Source of the DNA: Sedimenticola_A sp040506425
Lineage (GTDB): Bacteria > Pseudomonadota > Gammaproteobacteria > Chromatiales > Chromatiaceae
Assembly (NCBI GenBank): GCA_965224515.1
Contig: OZ245051.1
Span: 1,798,001-1,862,000 of the forward strand
Length of the DNA stretch: 64,000 nt
Direction of reading: 5' to 3'
A program made the position numbers and the translations under genes. Below the pieces are notes generated by a model. The model was not told the origin of the DNA, made no database searches, and saw only the letters and a program-made list of their open reading frames with translations. Numbering within the stretch: the first letter of the stretch is position 1; every line of letters begins with the position of its first letter. Below, in pieces: positions 1 to 6,165 of this stretch.

Positions 1-113
1 AATTTCTGTACAAAGGCTTTATGAAAGTAGCCAAGGTGAGCAGCAGGACCACCAAAGGATACACAGCCTAGCGCCAAGAATCGGTAAAAGACTTCAACAG
101 TGTTTCTGCTCAC
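1..113 (-). CDS. chrA: Chromate transporter ChrA, N-terminal part (runs off left edge)
   Basis: Only about 37 codons are inside the window. On the minus strand a GTG start at 113-111 opens a frame reading MSRNTVEVFYRFLALGC, followed by the segment VSFGGPAAHLGYFHKAFV. The FGGPxAHxGYF stretch is the conserved N-terminal signature of the CHR (chromate ion transporter) family, which sits in the first membrane hairpin. A GAGGGAG ribosome site lies about 8 bases upstream of the GTG; an overlapping ATG at 117 leads to a quick stop. The gene is divergent from ugd, so the 183 bases between should carry both promoters. The family exports chromate or sulfate-like oxyanions; substrate here is inferred from family only. 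Confidence 0.75.
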   Translation of the reverse strand, partial: MSRNTVEVFYRFLALGCVSFGGPAAHLGYFHKAFVQK

Positions 114-296
114 TCATGGGCTCCCTCTCGGTAGGCTGTGACTCTTAGCGCCGGATGGTAGCAGTGATCGATTGCAACAATGTGACGATTGTCCTCGATC
201 TAATGCTTTTGTCATCAATCGGAAATCTTTTTTTGCAATGCTTTTCCCGTCTTAACTCCAATGCGTAGAAACACTCTGACAGGGTAATACAGAACT

Positions 297-1679
297 ATGA
301 AGATCACTGTTTTCGGTACCGGTTATGTCGGCCTGGTTACTGGTGCCTGCCTCTCCGAGGCGGGTTATCAGGTCATGTGCGTCGATTCCGACGAGGATAA
401 GATTGAGCGGCTCAAGCAGGGCGTCATCCCCATCTATGAGCAGGGCCTGGAGCCGATTGTCAGCGAGAACTTCAAGGCGGGGCGCCTGCACTTCACCACA
501 GATCCGCAGGAAGGTGCCACCTTTGGGGCGTTTCAGTTTATTGCCGTGGGCACGCCGGCCGATGAGGATGGCTCGGCCGATCTGCAGTACGTGCTGGCAG
601 TGGCAGAGTCCATCGCCGAGCATATGGATGGTGATCGCATCATCATCAACAAGTCCACTGTGCCGGTAGGCACGGCCGACAAGGTAAAGGAGCGAGTCTC
701 TGATGTATTGGCGCGGCGGGGCGTATCATACGACCACCAGGTGGTATCTAATCCTGAGTTTTTGAAAGAGGGATCGGCTGTCGCCGATTTCATGAAACCC
801 GACCGCATCGTCATCGGTACCGACGACGATGTGGCAAAGGAACGGCTGTACGAGTTGTACCAACCTTTCAACCGCAATCATGACCGCATCATCACGATGG
901 ATATTCGCTCCGCGGAGTTGACAAAATATGCCGCAAACGGGCTGCTTGCGACCAAAATCACCTTCATGAACGAGATATCTAACCTGGCGGAACACTTGGG
1001 TGCCGACATCGAAAAAGTACGCCTTGGCATCGGTTCCGACCCGCGCATCGGCTATCACTTCATCTACGCCGGCTGCGGTTACGGTGGTGCCTGCTTCCCC
1101 AAGGACATCCGTGCCCTTACCTATACGGCCGACGAAGTGGGATACGATGCAAAACTGCTGAATGCCGTGGAAGAAGTGAATCTCCGCCAGAAAAACAAAT
1201 TGTTCCAGCACATCTGCGACCATTTTGGCGGAGCAGAACAACTCAAGGGCAAGACCTTCGCTATATGGGGCCTGGCATTTAAACCGAATACGGACGATAT
1301 ACGCGAAGCCCCCAGTCGCGCGCTGATGGAAGCACTCTGGGAAGCCGGCGCGGCGGTGAACGCGTACGACCCTGAAGCGATGGAGGAAACCCAACGCGTT
1401 TACGGAAAACGCAACGGCCTAATGTTGGTGGGCACCAAGGAATCCGCTCTGCAAGACTGCGACGCTCTCATCATCTGTACCGAATGGAAGGGGTTCATGG
1501 CCCCGGATTTCAAACTGATGGAACAGGAGCTTCGTCAAAAACTCATTTTCGACGGCCGCAACATCTACGACCCGGATATCCTGAAATCCCGCGGCTGGAC
1601 CTATTACGGCATCGGTCGCGGCGAGTCCTGCAACCTCGAACAGATAGCCTACGAACTACTCGAACTGAAAAGCGCCTGA
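297..1679 (+). CDS. ugd: UDP-glucose 6-dehydrogenase
   Basis: Cytoplasmic enzyme that oxidises UDP-glucose twice with NAD+ to UDP-glucuronate, a precursor for exopolysaccharide or lipopolysaccharide sugars. The 460-residue length is normal. The N-terminus has a Rossmann GxGxxG (GTGYVG, residues 7-12). The catalytic cysteine is Cys266 in the block GYGGACFPKD. The middle and C-terminal UDP-binding domains are complete (AIWGLAFKPNTDDIRE). The start has a weak AGGG site upstream. UDP/GDP-sugar dehydrogenases resemble one another, so a GDP-mannose or UDP-N-acetyl sugar substrate is possible, but the pattern fits UDP-glucose best. A remnant glycosyltransferase nearby suggests a former surface-sugar neighbourhood. 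Confidence 0.95.
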   Translation: MKITVFGTGYVGLVTGACLSEAGYQVMCVDSDEDKIERLKQGVIPIYEQGLEPIVSENFKAGRLHFTTDPQEGATFGAFQFIAVGTPADEDGSADLQYVLAVAESIAEHMDGDRIIINKSTVPVGTADKVKERVSDVLARRGVSYDHQVVSNPEFLKEGSAVADFMKPDRIVIGTDDDVAKERLYELYQPFNRNHDRIITMDIRSAELTKYAANGLLATKITFMNEISNLAEHLGADIEKVRLGIGSDPRIGYHFIYAGCGYGGACFPKDIRALTYTADEVGYDAKLLNAVEEVNLRQKNKLFQHICDHFGGAEQLKGKTFAIWGLAFKPNTDDIREAPSRALMEALWEAGAAVNAYDPEAMEETQRVYGKRNGLMLVGTKESALQDCDALIICTEWKGFMAPDFKLMEQELRQKLIFDGRNIYDPDILKSRGWTYYGIGRGESCNLEQIAYELLELKSA

Positions 1680-1721
1680 TTGCGTCCTCTGGCATCTTCA
1701 GACAGGGCTGAACACAAAATC

Positions 1722-2024
1722 ATGGCTACTGCAGCCAAGCGCAAACCAGTAACACCTCTTGCGTTGAAGTGGTTGATGATTTCTGTCGGCCTGGCTGTGC
1801 TGCTGTTGGGCTTGGTGACATTTTTGCTTCCCCTGCCGATTGGGCTGCCGCTGTTCCTGGTCGGTCTTCTTATCCTCATGCGTTATTCCATTGTGGCCAG
1901 AAGGATCACGCTCCGGGTGGCGAGGCGTTATCCGGCAACGAGAAGATGGTTGAAAAAGGCACGGGCACTTGCGCGCCCCGCAAACGCGCCCAACCGCTCA
2001 GCCTGCAAGGACAGGCCTCAGTAA
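1722..2024 (+). CDS. Small membrane protein, PGPGW-like
   Basis: A 100-residue basic protein of unknown function. The frame is open from a TTG at 1680, but the ATG at 1722 (MATAAKRKP) is the more natural start. Residues about 16-50 form one long or two tightly linked hydrophobic helices separated by PLPIGLPL, which resembles the proline/glycine turn of PGPGW-type small membrane proteins. The C-terminal half is strongly Arg/Lys-rich and should face the cytoplasm. It follows ugd at a distance of 42 bases and probably shares its transcript. It converges with the dgkA remnant, overlapping its 3' end by 7 bases. The family assignment is tentative. Confidence 0.6.
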   Translation: MATAAKRKPVTPLALKWLMISVGLAVLLLGLVTFLLPLPIGLPLFLVGLLILMRYSIVARRITLRVARRYPATRRWLKKARALARPANAPNRSACKDRPQ

Positions 2025-2240
2025 AGGCGAAACCCGGGCAGAAAACGTTCCACCGCAATCGCTGACCAGACAACCAAGGCCATCACCAACGACAGAAACA
2101 CGGCAGCAGAGCCCATATCATTTGCCCTGCCAGATAGCTTGTGCGGTTCATCTCCGATCCGGTCCACCACGGCCTCTATTCCGGAGTAGAGCAACTCAAC
2201 GATCACCAGCAGCGATATCTGTACGGCGTCCTGCCCCAGC
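2018..2240 (-). pseudogene. dgkA: Diacylglycerol kinase (dgkA) C-terminal remnant
   Basis: The minus-strand frame ending at 2018 encodes the second half of a DgkA-type membrane diacylglycerol kinase: IVELLYSGIEAVVDRIGDE, then HKLSGRANDMGSAAVFLSL and a final hydrophobic helix. The N-terminal half, including the amphipathic helix and first membrane helix, is absent. The upstream sequence is instead the start of a glycosyltransferase in another frame. In the active-site motif ExxNSxIE the Asn is replaced by Tyr (ELLYSGIE), and the helix just before it looks shortened. An ATG at 2206 would give only 62 residues. This is best read as a decayed gene left by a deletion, not a working kinase. Breakpoint about 2235-2245. 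Confidence 0.75.
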
Positions 2241-2490
2241 CAATTTTCAGTTCACCTGCCAGTTTCTTGATTGCGCGCAGTGACATCAAGCGATCTTCCG
2301 GGTCGAAGGGCAGGCGCTTCGACGGGATGTGGATTACTTCGAACTCGGCCTGATAATCCTCAGGATACTCGGGAGTAATCAGGGTGGCCGGGTGACCGTC
2401 GGCGAGAAGGGAACTGCTGAAAGTCTGGATCGATGTCGATACTCCGTTTATGCGAGGAAAGTAGACATCCGACAACATCAATACGTGCAT
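2235..2490 (-). pseudogene. GT4-family glycosyltransferase N-terminal remnant
   Basis: From an ATG at 2490 the minus strand reads MHVLMLSDVYFPRINGVSTS and continues for about 80 residues with the typical N-terminal Rossmann half of GT-B/GT4 glycosyltransferases (DVYFPRINGVS loop, then LLADGHPATLITPEYP). After AGELKIGWG the frame runs straight into dgkA sequence and stops within 12 residues. The nucleotide-sugar-binding C-terminal domain of about 250 residues is missing. The simplest explanation is one deletion that removed the 3' part of this gene and the 5' part of an adjacent dgkA. It is divergent from the HAD phosphatase gene to the right. Confidence 0.75.
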
Positions 2491-2662
2491 ACAAGGCAAC
2501 ATTAAGAACGCGACATGTCCACAGACCTGTCTTCAGAAAGCACGCACTTTATCAAGAGTTCTTGGCGGTTTTGTCACAGCCTTGCGTTGATGGTTTGGGC
2601 GGTCATAAAAGTGAAGGAAACCGAAGCTAGACTACCAAGGTCTAATTGGAGATTCTTTCCGT

Positions 2663-3340
2663 ATGTACAGTAAAGACCGGCTGCTGATTCTGGATGCCGA
2701 TGGCACCACGATTGATGCGTTCTCCGCAATCGAGCAAACTTTCTCTGCGCTCAATATGAAGATTGGTGACCTGGAACGCTTTCAGAAGCGCCGCCATATC
2801 TTCAAATACCTGGGTGGTTTGAAAGAATTTCCAACCAATCTTAGCCGCCAACTGGGAAAGCAGAAGCGCAGCAAGCTGATTCAGACTCTGACCGAGGTCT
2901 ACCGGGAAGAGGCAAGCTTGTATCCCGCTACCGAAACCTGGATGGAGCAGTTGTTCGCAACCGACAGGCTGCGTGTCGGCTTCGTTACCCGCAATATTAC
3001 CCACAAGCCGCTTGATACTTTGAAAGTCTTGTTGATGCGTCATGGAGTGGATACAGGCCGGTTTGATTTTCTGGTGCACGTGGAACTGAATCAGGACAAG
3101 ACCAGTGCTTTTCGCAAATTACGTGAAGCACATTCAGTGAACCCTGCTCGTTCCTATGCCTGTGGAGATGAGAAGAAAGACTATTACGCCGCCCAGTTGA
3201 CCGGCATGCACCCGTTCATGGTGTCTTACGGGTTTGAGGATTTTGAACGCCTGACCTACAAGATCGGTGTCCCGGGTGAGCTGATTTCAAAGACACCGGA
3301 AGAACTGCATCAACGCATTATTCACGCGTTTACCGACTGA
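2663..3340 (+). CDS. HAD-superfamily hydrolase (phosphoglycolate-phosphatase-like)
   Basis: A 225-residue cytoplasmic hydrolase. Motif I is DADGT at residues 11-15, with the nucleophile Asp11 and acid/base Asp13. A helical cap follows (residues 20-90), then motif II near GFVTRN (Thr), the lysine region, and motif IV near YACGDEKKDYYAA. The nearest general class is the Gph/PGP-type phosphatases. In an autotroph, phosphoglycolate is an attractive substrate, but the protein is not placed with the cbb genes, so this is only inference. The start ATG is preceded by GGAGAT. The neighbouring glycosyltransferase remnant is divergent. Confidence 0.8.
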   Translation: MYSKDRLLILDADGTTIDAFSAIEQTFSALNMKIGDLERFQKRRHIFKYLGGLKEFPTNLSRQLGKQKRSKLIQTLTEVYREEASLYPATETWMEQLFATDRLRVGFVTRNITHKPLDTLKVLLMRHGVDTGRFDFLVHVELNQDKTSAFRKLREAHSVNPARSYACGDEKKDYYAAQLTGMHPFMVSYGFEDFERLTYKIGVPGELISKTPEELHQRIIHAFTD

Positions 3341-3690
3341 TACTTCGACTATTGTTGGCCGCTCTGATCACTCTGACCAACCATCAGCCAACATTCATAT
3401 CAATAAATGAACTCAAGGCTGATAGGAAACGCCAAATACAATATTTCACTATTCAAACAACAGATCCAGCAGAAGAATAGGCTATCCACAATATGTGATA
3501 ATCATTGAGCTAAAGATTGTCTAGTTCAAGAGTCATGTAACCCTCCCTTAAAATAGCCACATATTCATTTATCGCTCCCTGTCCGCCCTTTCATATCTTT
3601 CTGTCAGTTTCCCTTCTGATGAATATAGGAATATTCTTCCAGCCGCACAATGCCGCTATGTGCTTTGCATATGCTTTTACTCATTTAATG
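3341..3690. other. Gene-free AT-rich stretch next to the cassette array
   Basis: No convincing coding frame on either strand. Base composition shifts here from the GC-rich chromosomal background to AT-rich, as in the adjacent cassettes. It could be a noncoding terminal cassette or decayed cassette DNA beyond the last recognisable attC site. No second attC core could be paired by eye at its left end. Confidence 0.5.
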
Positions 3691-3691
3691 C

Positions 3692-3798
3692 ATCGAACGC
3701 CGCCGGTAAGAGGCAGACCGTAGCGGGGTGAGGTTTGTGCTATTCAAGCACAAATGAACACAGCGGAGGACTGTCCTTCTTGACCGGCCTTGTTAGAT
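3692..3798 (-). repeat. attC-like recombination site A
   Basis: Imperfect palindrome of about 107 bases. Read on the minus strand it begins with the core ATCTAAC followed by AAGGCCGG, and ends with CCGGCGGC followed by the core GTTCGAT. The outer cores differ by one base from perfect complementarity, and the inner arms GGCCGG/CCGGCGG pair. The AACAA...GCGTT polarity is that of classical attC sites, so cassettes are read on the minus strand. The core GTTCGAT departs from GTTRRRY at one position. Confidence 0.65.
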
Positions 3799-3864
3799 GC
3801 TGTTACTTTTGCTGCATTAAGTATGCGCATAAGAGATGCGCATACACTATGTGAGGTAAAATTC

Positions 3865-4110
3865 ATGCCACAACTATATGACGAAACTGCCGCCAAAAAG
3901 GCTACTAACTTAAGTATAAACAGTGACTTACTTTCAAAAGCAAGAAAATTCAAAATCAACCTTTCAGCCACTTTAGAGCGCGCGCTTAAAGATGAGCTGA
4001 GAATAGCCGAGCGAAATAACTGGCTGAAAAATAATAAAAAAGCCATTAACGAATTGAATGAGCTAGCAAATAACAATGGTTTGTTCTCCGATGCCTATCG
4101 AGATTTCTAA
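3865..4110 (+). CDS. ccdA: CcdA-family antitoxin
   Basis: An 81-residue antitoxin. The N-terminal half (DETAAKKATNLSINSDLL, then KARKFKINLSATLERAL) matches the ribbon-helix-helix DNA-binding domain of CcdA. The C-terminal half (ELANNNGLFSDAYRDF) matches the flexible CcdB-neutralising tail that ends in a GxFxDxxR-like motif. The start ATG at 3865 has a GAGG site 9 bases upstream; an earlier TTG-opened frame lies inside the attC site and is not used. It overlaps ccdB by one base (TAATG), the usual translational coupling. The RHH domain and toxin complex should autorepress the operon. The gene is AT-rich and lies between attC sites A and B, opposite to cassette polarity. Confidence 0.9.
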   Translation: MPQLYDETAAKKATNLSINSDLLSKARKFKINLSATLERALKDELRIAERNNWLKNNKKAINELNELANNNGLFSDAYRDF

Positions 4111-4427
4111 TGGCACAATTTTCACTCTATAAAAACGAAGATAGTGCATCAAATGATACCTACCCATATTTCATTGATGTTCAAAATCCTTTGGTCAGTG
4201 ATTTGAATTCTCGTTTGGTAATTCCGTTATCATCACACAGCACCTTGAACAATACAGATGCAAAAAGATTATGCCCGGTTATTCATCTTGATGAAGGTGA
4301 CTTCGTGTTACTTACTCATCAAATGACATCTGTTCCAAGCTCAATTTTAAAATCAGAAGTAACCTCTTTAGATAATTATCGCTACGAGATTCTCGGTGCT
4401 ATCGATATGCTCATCTCAGGCATCTAA
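4110..4427 (+). CDS. ccdB: CcdB-family gyrase-poisoning toxin
   Basis: A 105-residue toxin of the CcdB family, which traps DNA gyrase on DNA. Family features present are the N-terminal MAQFSLYKN strand, the YPYFIDVQNPLV segment, the central RLVIPLS strand, the CPVIHLDEGDFVLLTHQM block and the C-terminal helix ending AIDMLISGI. The terminal G-I pair resembles the W-G-I end of plasmid F CcdB, where the C-terminal residues carry toxicity; the Trp is replaced by Ser-Gly here, so strength of poisoning is uncertain. Its stop codon (4425-4427) falls inside the attC B core, so the gene fits its cassette exactly. Confidence 0.9.
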   Translation: MAQFSLYKNEDSASNDTYPYFIDVQNPLVSDLNSRLVIPLSSHSTLNNTDAKRLCPVIHLDEGDFVLLTHQMTSVPSSILKSEVTSLDNYRYEILGAIDMLISGI

Positions 4428-4511
4428 CGCTGCCATAATCGGAGGTAGAAACTACAGAGGGAGGTACGACCGGCGTAGTTTTTGACGTCCGTGTTTATGG
4501 CCTTGTTACGT
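4422..4511 (-). repeat. attC-like recombination site B
   Basis: A palindrome of about 90 bases. On the minus strand it runs from ACGTAAC, AAGGCC, to GGCAGC and then the canonical core GTTAGAT, the same core found in many class 1 cassettes. It separates the ccdAB cassette from the relE-phd cassette. The stop codons of relE (minus strand, 4506-4508) and ccdB (plus strand, 4425-4427) both lie within its two outer cores. Confidence 0.75.
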
Positions 4512-4805
4512 TTTTTCAGTTGGTAAAACGAGAACTCTTTCACTTCGCCAAATTCTTACAACATGAATCGATGATTTTTCCCTCATATACACCACACGAA
4601 ATGGGGAGTGAATTAGCTCTCGGATCTTTTGGTTGTTGAACTCAGGTACAAGCCTACCGATATCAGGGTGTTGCTCTAAAGTTTGAATATGCTCAATTAT
4701 TGCGACAACAAACTCATCACCGATATGAGGTACACCCTCTTCGAGGTAGTATTCTTTAATAGTTTCAAAATCATTAAATGCAGATTTTGTAATTAGGATT
4801 TCCAT
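4506..4805 (-). CDS. RelE/ParE-family toxin
   Basis: A 99-residue toxin with the compact RelE/ParE fold: MEILITKSAFNDFETIKEYY, then the helix HIQTLEQHPDIGRLVPEF, the strand IRELIHSPFRVVYMRE and the C-terminal HVVRIWRSERVLVLP. The sequence is closest in style to ParE/RelE chromosomal toxins, whose targets are either gyrase or ribosome-bound mRNA; the target cannot be told by eye. It lies directly downstream of its antitoxin with no gap. Its TAA stop lies in the attC B core, as expected for a cassette gene. It is AT-rich relative to the chromosome. Confidence 0.88.
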   Translation of the reverse strand: MEILITKSAFNDFETIKEYYLEEGVPHIGDEFVVAIIEHIQTLEQHPDIGRLVPEFNNQKIRELIHSPFRVVYMREKSSIHVVRIWRSERVLVLPTEKT

Positions 4806-5075
4806 TCACTTAATTCCCAGTTTCTTCTTTACCTCATTAAGTGAAAACTCATTACCCTCCTTTACATCCATCATTCCTTGTGTAACCGCCTTCAAAAATG
4901 CTCTTTCTTCTTCATTTTTTTCATATTCTTCAAGTGCTTGCACTACCGCTACACCTCGGCCGCGGCTAGTGAGTAAAATTGGACGATGAGAGTCATTTGC
5001 ATGATTTACAACTTTTCCAGGGTTAACCTTCAAGTCAGAGAGTGGGATTACATCCTCAGAGAATTTTGTGTTCAT
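4806..5075 (-). CDS. Phd/YefM-family antitoxin
   Basis: An 89-residue antitoxin from the ATG at 5075 (a GTG two codons earlier is possible). The N-terminal DNA-binding and dimerisation part, VIPLSDLKVNPGKVVNHAND, then RPILLTSRGRGVAVVQALEEYE, is diagnostic for the Phd/YefM family. The charged C-terminus, VKEGNEFSLNEVKKKLGI, would wrap the RelE-type toxin. Together with that toxin it forms a complete, self-regulated module that should resist loss of the cassette. Its promoter should lie at about 5076-5139; the imperfect repeat AGGTGCTGTTAACTGG...ATAGCACCT at 5089-5120 is a possible operator. Confidence 0.9.
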   Translation of the reverse strand: MNTKFSEDVIPLSDLKVNPGKVVNHANDSHRPILLTSRGRGVAVVQALEEYEKNEEERAFLKAVTQGMMDVKEGNEFSLNEVKKKLGIK

Positions 5076-5139
5076 GTACACTACCTATAGGTGCTGTTAA
5101 CTGGTCTTTATATAGCACCTATTTGGATTTATTTCAAGA

Positions 5140-5206
5140 ACGTAACGTCCGGCCTCAAAGGAGAGCGCACAACAGTGAGCGATTCCTTTGGAGGCCATTG
5201 TTAGCC
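5140..5206 (-). repeat. attC-like recombination site C
   Basis: A short 67-base attC-like palindrome. On the minus strand it reads GGCTAAC, AATGGCCTCCAAAGG, a short loop, CCTTTGAGGCCGGAC, GTTACGT. The arms CCTCCAAAGG and CCTTTGAGG pair with one unpaired base, resembling the extrahelical base of genuine attC hairpins. The TAA stop of the LysE-family gene (5201-5203) lies inside its first core. It separates the LysE cassette from the relE-phd cassette. Confidence 0.72.
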
Positions 5207-5794
5207 TATTGCTAGCCATATAGCAGTTACGCATAGTAATACACCAAATACCTTACCCTGTGTGTTTTTTACATTACTACTCATTACAAATGATGTGATC
5301 GCTTTACCACCTAAAACCCAAACCATGTTACTTGCCATTGTTAATACGGCAAGTAATGATGTGAGAAAAATGACTTGCTGCGTACCATCACTCTCAGATG
5401 AATAAAATTGTGTAAACATTATTGTTGGAATAAGTAAGTATTTTGCGTTAAAAAACTCTACTATGACTCCCTCTTTAAAGCTTAACGGCTTTATTGCTTC
5501 TGCTTCCGTAATTGACAGCCTAAAAAACCTATAGGCCAAATACAGCAGAACCGATACTCCTATATATTTTAATAGATCAATGATAGGTGGGTAATTTGAA
5601 ATAATATACCCAAGTCCAAATCCGATGGCCAATGATTGAAAAACACACGTAATATTTGTACCTAACCAAAATGGGATACTCCCTCTGACACCAATAGAAC
5701 TACCAGACGCTGCAAACAACACATTCGCAGGGCCAGGACTTATTGCAAGAGGCCCAAAGATTAATATCCATTGTATCGATTCTTCGGTATTCAT
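5201..5794 (-). CDS. LysE/RhtB-family amino-acid exporter
   Basis: A 197-residue inner-membrane protein with about six hydrophobic helices and the LysE-family N-terminal signature PLAISPGPANVLF (residues 15-27). The family exports amino acids or small metabolites; substrate is unknown. The coding sequence is AT-rich and carried as a single-gene cassette: its start lies just inside a GTTAGCC core (5808-5802 on the minus strand) and its TAA stop lies in attC C. With only about 8 bases between the boundary and the ATG, no internal promoter is visible, so expression would depend on an upstream promoter, as is typical for integron cassettes. Confidence 0.88.
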   Translation of the reverse strand: MNTEESIQWILIFGPLAISPGPANVLFAASGSSIGVRGSIPFWLGTNITCVFQSLAIGFGLGYIISNYPPIIDLLKYIGVSVLLYLAYRFFRLSITEAEAIKPLSFKEGVIVEFFNAKYLLIPTIMFTQFYSSESDGTQQVIFLTSLLAVLTMASNMVWVLGGKAITSFVMSSNVKNTQGKVFGVLLCVTAIWLAIG

Positions 5795-5801
5795 TTTTCG
5801 A

Positions 5802-5808
5802 GGCTAAC
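5802..5808 (-). other. Cassette boundary core (GTTAGCC) before the LysE gene
   Basis: On the minus strand GTTAGCC lies immediately upstream of the LysE-family start. It matches the core that ends attC C, so it is the likely junction with a preceding attI or attC site. No partner palindrome and no integrase gene are found between here and the tRNA terminator at 6034. Confidence 0.5.
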
Positions 5809-5815
5809 AGTGGGT

Positions 5816-5865
5816 TATCTACCACGCGCCGATATCGGAATATCTACCATGCGCGGATATTGTAA
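5816..5865. repeat. Two tandem 25-base repeats
   Basis: TATCTACCACGCGCCGATAT with its tail GCGCCGATATCGGAA is followed directly by a second 25-base unit differing at 5 positions, and then by the start of a third (TATCG). Each unit contains a small palindrome around GATATC. It sits at the upstream edge of the cassette run, where an attI site or integrase-binding direct repeats would be expected, but this link is only positional. Confidence 0.6.
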
Positions 5866-6033
5866 TATCGAGCTAAAGGAATGATTCGCATATTGAAACT
5901 AACAGTCTGCAGGCTTATGAAAAAGAGCATGCGGTTGCTGGGGATGTCTATGATTTCTCGGATCGGATGAAGATTGCCTGAAAGAAATCCATGCATCCAA
6001 CTTTTCCGTTGACGCTCTGTTGACAACAGGCAC

Positions 6034-6066
6034 AAAAAAAGGAGCTACGAATTCTCGTAACTCCTT
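6034..6066 (-). terminator. Rho-independent terminator after tRNA-Ile2
   Basis: On the minus strand an 11-bp stem (AGGAGTTACGA/TCGTAGCTCCT, one G-U pair) with a 4-base loop is followed by seven T. It lies 9 bases past the CCA end of the tRNA and would end a transcript from rpoD through the tRNA. Confidence 0.85.
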
Positions 6067-6074
6067 ATTTTTAT

Positions 6075-6151
6075 TGGTGGGCCCAGAAGGACTCGAACCT
6101 TCGACCAATGGATTATGAGTCCACTGCTCTAACCAACTGAGCTATAGGCCC
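6075..6151 (-). tRNA. ileX: tRNA-Ile2 (anticodon CAT, lysidine-modified)
   Basis: A 77-nt cloverleaf with encoded CCA. The acceptor arm GGGCCTA pairs with TGGGCCC, the D-arm is GCTCAGTTGGTTAGAGC, the anticodon stem-loop is GGACTCATAATCC, and the T-arm ends GGTTCGAGTCC. The CAT anticodon within ACTCATAAT, together with the adjoining TTGGTCG variable loop, matches the isoleucine AUA reader (modified by TilS) and not initiator or elongator Met tRNA. It lies 14 bases past rpoD on the same strand; ileX is also near rpoD in Escherichia coli. Confidence 0.9.
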
Positions 6152-6165
6152 TGAGGTGCTCTATT

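Noticed and set aside
726..1394. Long minus-strand frame inside ugd
   Set aside because: Shadow of the ugd coding sequence; no family features and no ribosome site.
6075..6151. tRNA-Met (CAT)
   Set aside because: Anticodon stem, GGTCG variable loop and the position after rpoD match lysidine-type tRNA-Ile2, not elongator or initiator Met tRNA.
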